DNA from: Angiostrongylus vasorum
Lineage: Eukaryota > Nematoda > Chromadorea > Rhabditida > Metastrongylidae
DNA length: 64,000 nt
Direction of reading: 5' to 3'
NCBI GenBank assembly: GCA_018806985.1
Contig: JADANN010000202.1
Coordinates: 1,116,001 to 1,180,000, forward strand
Position numbers and translations under genes: made by a program. Each line of letters opens with the position of its first letter. Position 1 is the first letter of the stretch. The notes beneath the pieces were generated by a model. The model made no database searches. It saw only the letters and a list, made by a program, of their open reading frames with translations, and was not told the DNA's origin. Positions 34,175 to 46,690 of the stretch are shown in pieces.

Positions 34175-35555
34175 GCAACCAACAACGTCCTTCATCGAAA
34201 GAGGTCTTCATACTCGTGTGTGAACTCGACTAAGGCTTGAGGATATTTATCGTGATTTACAGATGAATGCTTATTGACTTAATTCTCCCCTATCCGAAAG
34301 CCGATTATGAGATGAGAATTCTAGAACGTTCTTAGGTCTTGGAAAGCCCAGAAAACTTCTCCGATAAGTCAGCTATTCACTTCCTGACCCTGAGGAGTGG
34401 AAACACGGTATCTACGCCCAAATCACTGGTTCGTTGTGAATGGAGTGGTTCCCCAAACGTCCAAATAAAACTGTTGGCGCTGTTAGTTCTCTTCCCAGCG
34501 CATGTTCTTTGAGTTCCAGTTTTTAAAATCCCTTGATATTACAACTTGACCTGATAAGTTAAAAATTCAGCAGTTCTTTCCGTGGTGTATTTCGTGTCCT
34601 TAGGATTATATATGAACATTTTTGATATGACTACCACGACTACGGCCTCTTGTTCTTATCCACAGTTGTTTTCCAGCTTTGTTGTCTCATTCACTAATGC
34701 TCATCTGCGCTAAAAAGGGATAAATGTGCATCTTATTTTTAATCCATTAAATGGATGCATAAACACTGGGATGGTGTCAGTCACTGTTTTATTTCTCCTT
34801 ATTTAACGGCATAAACAGTTTTCTTTCCTATGCTAAATGTGGTTAAGTAACTCTCTTAATTCAATAATTGTTTATTTTTACAGGATACAAAATGATTACT
34901 ATCCAATGCTCAAATCTGAGGAATCTCTATCATTTACTCGTATGAATCAGAAACAATCTGTACAGTAAAACTATGTACAAACAACATTGGCTAGACAAAC
35001 TTATGGAATGATTTCCATTGTGACTAAGAAATTAGCACTCGTATTAGACCCATTTCCTTTTTGAAACATCTGGAACACTAGACGTTCGTTGACGCGTCCG
35101 TTGGACTCCAATGGAAGGAAAATTCTCCGAAAGACTGGTTTTTTTTCTGAAAATGGGTAAAAGGTAATAGATTGTTCACCGACCCCAGTTAGAACACTTC
35201 TTAATTGCCCTTTCATTTATTAGCAACAATAAAATTAGTGAAATATTGCATTGTTGATTGCTTTAGTATTGAATGCTCACTAAGAAGAGGATTTGTGAGG
35301 TGATAGGAGCGTATGGCACTCAGAATAGAAATCCCGAGGAAAATTGGCCGTGGCCGTTAGTGGTGGTAAAATGATTTAGTAAGAAAGGGCGGGACGAACG
35401 AAATAGAACGAATGGCGTGTTATGAACTTGTCATCATCCATAAATCGATGCAAAAAACCGTATTGGAATAGAAAAGTTTGTAAAATATTACATTAATAAA
35501 TTCTTCGAACCATACGTTCCAAGTGCCACAGTCATAAGCATATTTGTCTTTTTAT
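34175..35555. other. Intergenic, no feature recognised
   Basis: AT-rich with no splice-flanked frame or named repeat. Confidence 0.35.
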
Positions 35556-35559
35556 GACT

Positions 35560-35775
35560 AATTTAGGAGTAACGTCACACATGTCGATTCGAGAGATGGT
35601 CCGCTGAGGAAGACAAAACTCGATACGAAGGCGAAGACGCCACATCGAGACGAAGAAGAACGATGGACCATCAACTCGGATCGTTGGCTCTGATGAAGGC
35701 GAAGACGTCGAAACGTTAGCCGAATAAAATTGTTTATCAACCTCGCCGTAAGCTCATCAAAAAAGATTACATCAC
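35560..35775. repeat. MITE-A, internally rearranged copy
   Basis: Left-type words 'gatggtccgctgaggaagac' and the right arm 'gaagacgtcgaaacgttagc', 'cgaataaaattgtttatcaa' and 'gtaagctcatcaaaaa' lie within 215 bases. Confidence 0.7.
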
Positions 35776-36301
35776 ACTTGTCTTCCATAAAAACAACACC
35801 TTTTGTTCTTGTAATCGTGAACGGACGACTTTGGACATACGTCGAGGAATTACAGGTCTAGACAGATCACGCTCTGATGAAAGAGACATCATTTAAATGT
35901 TAGCCATTGAAAACCGAAATCCATGTTATCATCCTCATGTCAGCCTATCGAGGACGCTTCGTTAAAAGAAAATTCCTTGATCAACTACGAAAAATGTTGT
36001 ATTCAATAGAGCAAACTGGGGGTTCGCTCCCACCTCCCACTTGACTACCTCTCTCCTTAAGTGCATCACGGACTTCAGACTCACCCTTTGGCTATAATAA
36101 CATTTCCTTGAAACTGATAAGAATTTATTCCAAAAGAAATCGCATAAAAATATTTCCGTATTATCGATTTTCCACTGTTCACTGACTGACCGAATTCAGG
36201 ACAATAACTGCACTTAGTTTGCTCGCAGTGATTACCTTAAGGTCAATATTCACTCAGTGACACAAGTGTTTCTCAAAAGTGTCGTTAAAAAGGGGAAGAA
36301 C

Positions 36302-38859
36302 TCACTCAATTGTTTCGGAGAACTTTCGTATTAATTTCTTGCCGCTTGCTAATGGTACACTTGCGGACATGGCCACCGTTGCAACACCTTAAAAACAATT
36401 ACTAAGCAATGGATAAATCTCACTCTCTACCCCAGTGAAGGAGAAAAAGACGTTTCATGTGAGAAGATACAAACGAAGAAGAACACTTTGTAAATCGTAA
36501 AAGATTACTCTTCACCTTTTTCCACGTCTACAGGAGAACTAAAGAATCTGGCCATACGTGACGCCACTGATTTCCCGTTTTCTCGTCGTGGGAAAATAAC
36601 GAAAAGGCTGAGTTGAAGCACCGCTAGAGCCATTCCGATGCCGTTTGGCACCTGAGGAATTAAAATTATTATGAATATGAGATTCTACTACAACGAAAAC
36701 TCAATACATGTAATAAACAAAGCATAGACCGTTCAGCTATGATGAAACTATTAGGAATGCGCAATGTATTCGATAGCACAGAACATCGTAAGGATGATTG
36801 GATGCATATTTGTCCTGTTCAGTGGCTTGCTATGCCCTACTCAAATTATCAAACCATTGTTTTTTATTCTCTTAAAGAAGTCTGGGCGACAAAAGTCCAA
36901 TGTATAGTGCAACCAACCATCTAGGGTCGACAAATTCCTACCAGACTTGTCTTGGGAGGATAGAAAACACTGACTTCACACATCGATAGGCTTCCATAAG
37001 TTATTTTATGAGTGAAATATATACCAAGTCACCTGCATACTGCCAATGAATGGCGCATCCCTAAGGGATTCTTCAATGCCGAACGCTTCAACCTTAACCT
37101 TTTAGGCTTCTACTGTCGTCAGTACAAAAAAAAGCTCTTCACATTTGATAGAATAAATAATAATGTTGCTAAAAGGATTACGTAAAGCCTTCAACATATG
37201 CATTACTATTTCTGAGAGTGCTAAGATGGCATCTATATAATGTTCCACTTACGAATTCCTTTTTTACTAAGTTTCAACCAATACATAACTGACCATAATG
37301 TATGCGTCGCGTATGATATTCCCGTAAAGGAACCATTGTGATGACACTAACAGATTCGCAATACACAACGGCAACGGCACCGTATCACAACAACGCCTTC
37401 TCAACACAACACCCTTAAATCCAATAACATTAAAAAAGGGTAAAATAGCGACGATAACCGCAACGAACCCTCAGGCAACATACCAATCCGGCCAGAGGTG
37501 CGCCGAAGTTGAGAATATTGAATGTCATACAGACAAGACCTAGGTAGTCCATATTTGGACGCCATTCAACTAAAGCGATCATGGTACCAATGAGTGAAGC
37601 AACCAACAACAATTTGACACCAAATCGCCACTGAAATCGACAACAATGATCAATTTTCCACAAGAACTACTATATTTTCAGCTCTATTCACTCATTTCTA
37701 TGCGCTTAGTTATTCAGCAGTATCCAAGTGTTCATCCGTGAAGAACGTTTTTTCTTTCCTCATTATGCTTATTTGTGGACTGTTCCACCGACTAAAGTCA
37801 AGACAGTAGTCAGATTGGTCCGACTGGGTTCAGACTTTGGTCTCACTATCGTACGCCACTGCGATCAGAGCTGTTCAACTTGACGACCCACGCTCTTTAT
37901 CATCTCATCTGATCGATCATTCCCTAACTAGCGAAAACTGTCTCGCTATGATAAAAAACTGGTTCTTTTTATATCATCATTCTCTTTTAACTGTAATACT
38001 TGACGGTGATGATAAGGGAACTATGATCATGAACGAGCAGTTCAACAACAAGTGACAACATATTTTCTTGTTATTTCCCACGACTTTGCTATTCAACACG
38101 TTTTTTCCTAATTGATTAATGTTTAAGAGCAAATGCTTGCAAATTTGAGTAAAATGCAGGCGTTCGGCAGAAATCGTCCGAAAAAATATATCCAAAGCTT
38201 AATCGCATGGGGTTCAAGGCGAACCAACTTCGACTACCGGCTTTTAAAGAGAATCACCTTACTAGTCATTTTTTTCGAGTTAAACGAGTGTTTTAGAAAC
38301 AGGGAAAGCTAACCTTTGGACTTGTATAGCCAAAATAGTACAAGCAGTATATAGAGAATAAGGTGACACCGACAACGTTAACGATAATCATTGTGTTGTC
38401 CATTTTGAGAAGCCCATAACGCAACCAAAAGGAACCTCTGGAAATAAGTTTGCATAATATGTATTATATATTTATAGCATACCAATTCTTAGTTAAACTA
38501 ATAGGCCAAATATGTTCTATGCACTGAAACTTTCTTGAGATCTGAATGATCACGAAAAAAACCAACCCTAAAACTCCCATGAGGAACGGTACTCCACTAA
38601 TATCCGTCGTGCCTTTTCGTCGCATTATTTCGATACAGATTGGGCTGAAAAGTGCCATCATTTGATGGTAACTCTCCATAACCCTCCAGAATAATTCTTT
38701 AGTAATCAAAAATTTCCTTACTAAGGTTTTTTCAAATGCAAAAGCTTTTTTAATGCAAAAAAAGAAGTGTTGCGCTACTTACATTCCGCATAGGAACAAA
38801 GCAATTGTGGTGATGATCGCACAACATGACAGAATTTGAAGAATCAGTTGTAAGTCCAT
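36302..38859 (-). CDS. SWEET sugar transporter (gene 2)
   Basis: Compact SLC50/SWEET uniporter, 255 aa, with both MtN3 repeats. Exons: 38783-38859, 38567-38644, 38314-38437, 37484-37630, 37294-37413, 36516-36651, 36302-36387. All introns are GT-AG and every phase agrees; the start ATG is at 38859 and TGA at 36302-36304. Helix 1 reads [19 protein letters not shown]; repeat 1 has [20 protein letters not shown], the [13 protein letters not shown] box and a following [18 protein letters not shown]. Repeat 2 has [31 protein letters not shown] and [20 protein letters not shown]. The short tail ends RKFSETIE. Exons 2, 3 and 5 have exactly the lengths (78, 124, 120) of the corresponding exons of gene 1. 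This is clear evidence of duplication from one ancestor. A putative AATAAA lies about 180 bases past the stop. Intron 5 holds SINE-A pieces. Confidence 0.95.
36745..36845 (-). repeat. SINE-A tail-1 fragment
   Basis: 'gaatgcgcaatgtattcgat' and 'gatgattggatgcatatttg' are degraded inverse tail 1. It lies in intron 5 of the second SWEET gene, facing a plus-strand copy 60 bases away. Confidence 0.5.
36900..37110 (+). repeat. SINE-A, tail-1 form, head truncated
   Basis: Body 'cctaccagacttgtcttggg' at about 36936-36955 and tail 1 'gaatggcgcatccctaaggg' at about 37047-37066, within intron 5 of the second SWEET gene. Confidence 0.7.
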
Positions 38860-38864
38860 TTAAA

Positions 38865-39715
38865 TCTAAAAAATACGATTGAATTAATATGATAGTCAGA
38901 ATAATACATAAGGATCTCGTAACGCTAGCGATCATTAGCACGATGACGTTCTAGGCCAAAGAGTCAGTGAACTGGAAACAAGTTCTTGTGCTGATCAAGA
39001 AACCAACAGTAGGAACGAAAGCAGAGTCCATGTTTTCATAATGAGACCACGAAAGGAGTTCACCGATTGTTACACAAAGCACTGAGACAAATAAGAAAAA
39101 GATAAATTGCAGGTGATCAGTGACAATGAGCGATACTGGATGAGACTTTTATAGTGGATGTCGCATGCCCAGCACATGACTAACTTCTATGTAATCAAGC
39201 TCAAAGTACGATGACGAACTTGACTTCGTTCTTTATACTCAACAGCTACTTCCTTTCAATGAACACCGCTAAAGTATTGCTGTGCATTACAACCAGCAAC
39301 CAACCACTCTATCACCATAACCTATGACAACCAATCATAACCATCTCACAATAGAAAACTACAGGATTGATGATGAGTAGCAAAAAATGTGATACGAATC
39401 ATCACGATAATTAGTAGAAGACACTGACGATCTACTATGTAATGAGAACAATTTCGCTAAATACTATACGTAGTAGAATCCGAAACTGAACCAATTTTAA
39501 AGTTACAAGAAAGTTGGCTGAATGTGCCACGGTAAACGTGAAACCCATAGAATGATTGACGTATAATAGAGAAAACCAAAACAGTTAGTAACATATGATG
39601 ACAATAAAGGCATAACTAAAACGAAAACAATCTCAAGGGACCCCCATTCTTGTGTCAATAGGTTTCTTTTTTCATAAGTCATACCTCATATATACAAACA
39701 TATCTGTATATATTT
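38865..39715. other. 5' flank of SWEET gene 2
   Basis: Likely holds the promoter of the gene that starts at 38859, but no specific site is recognisable. No repeat seen. Confidence 0.3.
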
Positions 39716-39719
39716 GCAT

Positions 39720-40127
39720 ATATATAATATTACTTGATACTTGAATGGCCCGTCCTCACTGGTTGTGCGGTCCCCAGCATAATCTCCATTTTTCGGAGAT
39801 TTGCTGGTTAAGCTATTACGGCTCCCTGGAGTCCCGAGGTCAGCCTGGCCAAAGTCTTCCCCAGGTCTTCACCACCACGGACAGTCGCGGCTTTCGTGGA
39901 TCAGAGCGGGATTTGCCACCATGCGACTTTGATAGCAGGACGGTGGTGGATCCTTGTATTGGTTTACTCTTAGCTAGGCTTCCTGATGGAAACGCCGGAC
40001 TCCTTCTCAGCTTGGGAGACCCTGCCGGGTGGGACGAATCCTCCCGCTGTACATCGCAGTCCGACGCCCAGGAACACCTCCCAGCCACGATGAGGCGGCA
40101 AACCATTGGGAGGATATATAATATTAC
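39720..40127 (+). mobile_element. Retroposon R, full copy with target-site duplication
   Basis: The element at 39734-40113 is flanked by an exact 14-base direct repeat, ATATATAATATTAC (39720-39733 and 40114-40127). It begins 'ttgatacttgaatggcccg' and ends 'aaaccattgggagg', as in the 10333 copy. With the first copy it defines both ends of the family to within a base or two. Confidence 0.88.
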
Positions 40128-40233
40128 CGTATAAGATTTATGGTACGGTACATACATATTATAATATGACAATAATGTAATATTATTGTGGTGTTGAGGT
40201 AGAAGGTGTAGTAGTTAGAGTTGCCGTACACAC

Positions 40234-40477
40234 TCATGATACTTGGTCTGATCTTGCCATGAGCCTAAAAAAATTAACAAATCTGCCCGGAGTCAGCGCC
40301 TGCTTGTGGTGACGAACTGGGGAGAGTCTAGCAATGCTATCCCATGATTTCAGAAAGAACCAATTGAAACAGTATTCCTTGATATTTATGAGGAACACCG
40401 AATCCTGGAGCAGTGGCAGAGTCCACGCGCGAATCAAATGATCTTTATGAATGACAGGGTGTACGACAATGAAACGA
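40234..40477 (-). other. Terminal exon candidate, unrecognised
   Basis: Follows a strong acceptor (CATTTCATTTCAG, just above 40477). The frame reads RFIVVHPVIHKDHLIRAWTL, then FLINIKEYCFNWFFLKSWDS and RHHKQALTPGRFVNFFRLMA, ending at TGA 40234. It is aromatic- and histidine-rich with no recognised domain. It may be the last exon of the decayed gene upstream (41.2-42.9 kb) or a separate gene. Confidence 0.4.
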
Positions 40478-41186
40478 CTGAAATGAAATGCAGTGATGAT
40501 CCTCACAATGTGTGTGAAGACGGGTTATATGAGTAAGAAAATGGAATTGTTGTGGTGCGTTTCTGTATAACATTCCTCATTTTCTGTTTGTTTTTGTCGT
40601 AGTGCATAGATACTGAACTATATCGTATACTTAGTTTCGCACTTTTGCGTCGTCCTCGATCGGATGTGTCGAGTAATCACGAGAGTTGCTGATACGTTGG
40701 AAGAAATCTTGCTTTAAGGTAAGAGATCTCTTTCCTAATCACAACTAGCAGCAAATATCAATGGTCGGAGCCCTGTTGGAGTGAGACCTCGAGACAGGTG
40801 AAACCCGTCGAAATTTCGTCCATTGCGAAACAAATGCATTACTGACAATCTCGTAAGTTTATTGTAAAGGGCTTGAAGGAATCATAATAGAATAACTTCT
40901 CAAAGTTGGGAATCGCGAAGAAAAAATATGAACGAAACTATCGGAAAGTAGAGTGATAAAGTAGATTCGACTGTGACTTCTAGCAGGAATGTGAAATGAC
41001 AGAAAAGTTTGATGATAACCATAGCTGCTTCGAAAAGCCAAATTACAGTACCTTAGGTAGTACTGCACAACGGACGGTAAATTGTCACTTGGAAAGCCAT
41101 CCTGCCGTTCGAATACGACACCACGAGCGGACTAGACTTTGTTGACATATTTTGCTCATCCTCTTAGACGATGTGCAATTACTCAC

Positions 41187-41241
41187 TATTTAGGACGACA
41201 AGATAGACGGCAACACTGTGGGCAAGAATCAAAGATGACCA
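41187..41241 (-). other. Internal exon candidate (55 bp)
   Basis: Bounded by CATTTTAG and A|GTGAGTAAT, both good nematode splice signals. One frame reads WSSLILAHSVAVYLVVLN, a membrane-like helix. It is consistent in strand with the decayed gene at 41902-42890. Confidence 0.35.
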
Positions 41242-41901
41242 CTAAAATGGCATAAGATATTGGAAGATTAAGCGGCAGTATATGCATCCGACCTTGCATG
41301 AAGAGTTATTGAGAAAGTACTCCTTGGCTAGGGTGAAGATATTTTATAATCTACAAACGGTTGCAGAATGTTTACCTTTAAGGAAAAATTACTCGGAACA
41401 AATCCTGTGTAGTACGCCTTCTCCGCTCTCGGTAGTGGACACCTATGAGAAGGAAAAGTGGCTAAAGTGGGTGTGGTTGCTAACGACACTCAATATAAAA
41501 AACCTTCCAGATTTGAGGAAAAACGATAGGGAACCCTAGTAATAAAAAAGAGCTTGAAAATATGGAAACATCAAACTATTACCGAACTTTGTTCCACTGT
41601 TGATAATGGTGTGAATAAGACACGGATTTATTAAATAACGACAGAGAAATAAAATAAAAACGCATAGAACTAGACGCGCAGAAAGAAATTTGATGAGGAA
41701 GAATAAAAAATAAAAGTGATGACCAGGTTTAAAAAGAGAAACACGGACGACAGGGAAAATGTGTAAAACGAAGGCTTTATTAAGAAAAATAGGAAGTAAA
41801 AGTACGAATGGAAAATATAAACTGACAAATTCTAAGCAAAACCTAGAATGGACCTTGAGATTGAGGCAGGCCTAACTGCATAATTAGTTGTTTCTACTTA
41901 C

Positions 41902-42890
41902 ATAATAAAGTCAACCCGCTCACATGGTTCACTTCGTGTGTGAAGGTGAATGCTGAGAGTGCGGTCATGGAAAACATGTGACGCTCGTAATGAGAGACAA
42001 CAGGGCACTCCCCATCATTTCGGGTTAGCCATGAAAACCACGGAAACGACGTCTCGAATACTGTATAAATGAACGTGATCGCCTCCAAAACTTATTCACT
42101 AGGATACGAATCATACACGATTCATGCAGCTCGAGAATGATCACTGCTTTCAAATTTAGTCCAACAAATCTCAATTCACAGTGAACATTATCAGTAGCAA
42201 TAATAAGCATGAGGATCCGCAGATCCATGTCTGCATGTTGCATCTTCTTTCATTCCACTTAGAAGTGCTGATGTTTCCGAGCTCATAAAACTTGCCTTTT
42301 CTTTTCCTTTGCCCAATGTTGTCCTTCGAAAACTAGAATAAGCAGGACTTCTACTATGGAAAGATGATTGTCCTACCTTCTCTCGTTTGGGTACTACTTT
42401 AACAATCCAGATTTCGTTCTCAATTTCCGCAGGATTTCTGTTCAATGCGAATTTAATATTGAAAGAACACTTTACGGAACTTATCCGTATCCATAAAGCG
42501 ATAGAGGAGAAGATTCAAATCTGTGTATGAATTCTCCAACTGAACCAGTGATCGGGAAATCTTGAATAATCATTGAAAAATTAGGACAGCTGAGAATGTG
42601 CTTCAGAGCCAACTTCAGCTTTCTCAGCTCTTTTAGGCGCAAGCTTTCACATCTCCTCCAGTTTTTTTTCTAAGTGCAAAAAAATACTATAGAAAACAAT
42701 AGCGTCAAAATGAAGAAAGCCGCTAAGCGGTGAAGACAATACCGGTGAGTGCCGTACCTGCAGTAGGTCACTATCATGAGGGCTTGGTCATTAGAAACAC
42801 ACCTTCATCCCTCAGCTATGGTAATGTCGTAAACCACATGAGAACTGAACAGGCGAGCTCCGCAAGACAAGAATCGTGTGAAATCACTGA
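41902..42890 (-). pseudogene. Decayed multi-exon gene, unrecognised membrane/signalling protein
   Basis: Protein-like sequence continues on minus but changes frame several times. From 42890 (after TTGTTGTATAG) it reads SCLAELACSVLMWFTTLP, then stops. A hydrophobic helix (LHRLAAFFILTLLFSIVFFC) meets a TAG at 42670-42672 and continues in the same frame as KKNWRRCESLRLKELRKLKL and FSMIIQDFPITGSVGEFIHR to 42485. A 47-bp intron (42438-42484) fits phase 2 perfectly, but its donor reads GG|ATAAGT instead of GG|GTAAGT. The next exon reads NPAEIENEIWIVKVVPKREK and ETSALLSGMK. Single-base shifts near 42246 and 42088 then lead to MLIIATDNVHCELRFVGLNL and SFPWFSWLTRNDGECPVVSH, ending at a good donor (T|GTAAGTA, 41902). 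The helix followed by a basic, helical segment faintly recalls a receptor tail or an RGS-type start; this is speculation. Confidence 0.45.
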
Positions 42891-42954
42891 CTATACAACA
42901 AAAATAGGATCAAATTTATTAAAGCCAACCTTCATTATACTTTGGTAACAATAA

Positions 42955-43050
42955 TCCATAACTTTTTTCGCATGATCGAGCTGACCCGAGGTTGGTATGA
43001 AAGTTTTATTCGGCTAACACTTCGGCTCCTTCGACTTCTTCAGAAAGATC
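42955..43050. repeat. MITE-A left arm
   Basis: 'gatcgagctgacccgaggtt', 'tttattcggctaacacttcg' and 'gacttcttcagaaagatc' occur in family order. Confidence 0.65.
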
Positions 43051-43059
43051 AAATAATAA

Positions 43060-45160
43060 ACTCTTTTCTAGAGAACAATATAAATGAAGTCAAAAAAGTT
43101 TATAAGCTTGCTGTGCCTACTACTTCTACATAGTTTTGTGACAAATATATTGCCATTAATAAATCAGCTAATCTCATCATTTGCTTCCAGAAGAATGTAC
43201 AAATGTTCAGAAATTTTCAAAGTTCATTACAATATAAGACATCAGACATAGAAATTACTACAATATTGTGTTAAATAATATCGACCAATACCGAGAACAT
43301 TACGGTATTACTGTTTTTTTCAAAGAAAAAAAAAGAGTATTCGTACTGTAGCAAATAGTAAACAGTTGTTGGCTAGTCTGTCGAGTGGTAAGGGAGTGGG
43401 CTAATAGTGTACCATACTACTGTCCATCATTTAGACAGCTCCTCTATGCTGATCACCATTATAAATTCTACACCACCCAGATGTGACCTCAAGCCTAATC
43501 CAATTAAATTTCTTTTTTATTCCACCATAGACTTCCCACAAACTATTGTTGTTTCTCTTTTAATGCAATTTTCTCTTTTTCGCAACTTCAGCAAGCAGTA
43601 CTTCTTCAGAAGATAAAGAGTTCGTTACCAAACCAAAAGTTTGACAGGAGCTCCATTAAAAATGCATACGATTTTTTCCCCTCGAATCAAACGACTTCCG
43701 CATCTGAAGTAGTGAAGTGATGAATAGCATGAAAGACGTAGCACTTCCTTGTCGTTTCCTTCTTATTTGAGGGTTGGTAACAGAAACATGAAAGAGGTGT
43801 ACTGTTCTGGTGTAGATCCGGTATGTGTGGTTATTGTAATTACCGCAGCAAAAGCAATAAAACCAGTTGAAAGAACATGCTGGTGGTCGATAGCAATAAT
43901 AATCAATGAGTAAGATTTCATCTGTACGAACAGATTTGTAACTGATTCATTTGTTTTCAAACGTCAATAAACTTAGTGAAAAATGACGCTTGATAAGACA
44001 AGAAATTTGACTTCTCCAAATGTAATCCCCAAATGTATTGATGAAGTACGATTTCCAGATTACGATTCGATAGCGTTAAGAAGGAAAAAATTGGGTGAAA
44101 GTTCTCCGATTTCAGTGCAATAGCAAGAGTCCATATCAGGAACTTCCGTAGAGAAACTAAGGGTTCAAATCCACATCGCAATAAGAAGCCATCAATTTCG
44201 CAAAACGGGATCCCAAAAATGCTGGAAATTACAATTTGTACCTATCTTTACGGTTCTAGAAAGATACCTCTGCACAACATTAACCACTGCCTTATTCAAC
44301 ACCGTGACATTCCATTAACGTTGCGAACTTAATTACCACCTTATGTCTTTGGAATCTCCAAGTTAATTAAGACAGAGCTACCATTTCCAATTGGAAAAAG
44401 TTTAGGCCGACGTCTCATCTTAGAAACCTCTACAATGGTGCGACAAAAAAAGACAAGCAAATAGGCGCAACGCTCAGAACCAAGAAAATCAGAGTTGAGC
44501 ACTTCAAGAATCACTACTATTCTGCTGATATGTATAATATTTATCTATGTGAGGAAAATGCACCCAAGCTGCTGGAATGGAAGTGCTCACGAAGGCCTGG
44601 ACAACTCTGGCACCTGCGCACATTTTATGGAAGTCGTTGATGAACCACCTAAATGGTAGCTACTTTACAGCCTAAATTTTCCCCATTCTGGATCACAGTC
44701 GACTTGAAATAAGAGATCGACAATGGGGAAGTGGTGACGAAGATTGTTGACAATGAACACTCGGCTCCCCCTCAACTTCATCGATTCCACGGCTGTTCGC
44801 TTCATTTCAACACATGCATCAGAAACCTACATACTATGAAAACATGGTGAAAATACGGCAGGCGTTATTGAACATAGAATGGAGAAAGTAGTAGTATAGC
44901 GTTTTACACAACTGAGGACCGTAATACGACGTAGTTGTAAACTATGTCGGTGGTCGAAGGTCAATGACGTTACCTCATATTGCCGACATTGCGGAAATAA
45001 AATGGACAGGCCAGACACTTGACATGCTTGAAGTGCAATCGCAGGACATGAGACATCTTCGGAAGGGGCCAATTATCTATTTACACACAAAACTCGAAAG
45101 ACCCACTCAAAACGAAACCCAGGACTAATAGTTAATTTATATAAGTCTTACGAACTGCGC
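43060..45160. other. 2-kb stretch, nothing firmly recognised
   Basis: Minus-strand frames at 43763-43960 and 43957-44181 have hydrophobic patches but no splice signals. 44161-44172 contains a box B-like 'gggttcaaatcc' without a convincing box A. Confidence 0.3.
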
Positions 45161-45164
45161 TTGT

Positions 45165-45700
45165 TAAGCTAACACAAGGTTTTTATCATGTGTTCTTTAA
45201 ATTCGATTACTGTCGTTTGGGGATCTTCGCTTTCTTCAGAGCCACTTTTGTTGTGTGAGGCGTGAGAGCTCTGGCGTTCTGCTGCGTTCTGTTCATATTG
45301 CGTGATGAGTACTACACATACCTCAAGACTACCGGACACCCTATAGTTAGATAATTCCACAATGAGGAAAGGAAAGCAAGAAAAGCGTGGTGACAGGAAA
45401 TGTATGAGTTTAGTTCAATCTTTAGAGAAAAAATCCTGGAGGAATTTATGAGCTCGACAGATGATTAGTTCAGAACTCTAGCGATACAACTATTACTGAA
45501 TCTCCGGGTGAGTATGCCTTATTCGAGAGAAGTTCCACTAAAGAAGATCTGGCTCGATAAGCGACGAATACACCGCATCGAGAAGACAAATGACTGCGGA
45601 CTTCGGTTTGGATCATTGGCTCTTAGGAAGTCATAGACGTCGAAACGTTAACCGAATAAATATTGGTAACAACCTCGTGTTAGCTTAGCAATAAAACAAG
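45165..45700. repeat. MITE-A, copy with both arms
   Basis: Left arm at 45165-45245 ('gttaagctaacacaaggttt', 'cttcagagcc') and right arm at 45600-45700 ('gacgtcgaaacgttaaccga', 'caacctcgtgttagcttagc') are inverse to each other, with about 350 bases between. Confidence 0.75.
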
Positions 45701-45709
45701 GCACATTGA

Positions 45710-46485
45710 TCATTTAGACGAGGGCTAAACGAAAGTCGGATAGTATGCCTCAGTGATTTGCCGTTGCCTACCTAACCTTATAAGAAGCTCTAACAAGGTT
45801 CATTATAACGTTCAATAATAGTAATAACAAAGTTTGGAATGAAAATGGGTAATATTCCGTAATATTTTCGTTTCACAAAAGGAATAATCCATTTCTCCAC
45901 TTTCTTTGAAACCTGTGAAACTGCTGTATAAAGACACGAGGAATTTCAAATATGATGCTAACCTTGATCGCTCATAAGGGTTTTATGTTATTCGCAATAC
46001 GTTTCGCGAATTGTGGTAAGGCGTAAAAGCCTATGACGGTGGCTAATCCCTTACGGAAGCGTTGAGCATTTGGCTCCATTAAGCACCATAAACGTGATTC
46101 AACGCTATTTGGTCCACACACACAAACACACACACACACTTAATTGTGGTTCAAAACCTAAAAATATTCTTTCGCAATGTTCTAGCTGGAGTTTTTCTTC
46201 AGATTGAATAACTGGTGTGCATGTAAGAGCAGGCTTATATAAAACGCATGGAACGTAACAACACAACAGTGTAGAAGACCCATATATGGATTACTCCGTC
46301 ACCAATGTCTTCTCTGTCCACTTTTTTTCGCGCTGAACTTGGATGAAAACGGCTTATAAAAAATATTTTCTTGCTACGTGAAAGCTACTCGAATGCAGAC
46401 TGCTACAAGATGGATTGCCCAGAAAAGAATGCATGACTATCATTATACAACAAGTTAAGACCTGCCGTCTAAAAATGCCCCGAGT
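45710..46485. other. Intergenic, short CA microsatellite
   Basis: A short (CA)n-like run at about 46115-46139. Nothing else recognised; 46060-46110 is a weak SINE-A tail-1 fragment. Confidence 0.35.
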
Positions 46486-46489
46486 GAGA

Positions 46490-46690
46490 AAACATCATTT
46501 GAGCAGTGCTCCACTCCAGTGGATTCGACTCGATGCGACAACAAAGACCCACATCGCAAGAATGAACAGTTGTGGGCAATGGACTTGGGTCATTGTGGGT
46601 TTGATGAATGTGAAGGTGCCGAAATTCCAACCACAGGAAAGTGTTTTTGCCCCTCGTCTCCCTAAGCCCATGAGCACAACAAAATAATGA
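46490..46690. repeat. MITE-A interior and degraded right arm
   Basis: 'agtgctccactccagtggat', 'tcgactcgatgcgacaacaa' and 'ggtcattgtgggtttgatga' follow the order seen in 6160-6290. Confidence 0.55.

Noticed and set aside
44155..44180. Box B-like GGGTTCAAATCC suggesting a tRNA gene
   Set aside because: No box A at the right distance and no cloverleaf; at most a SINE remnant.
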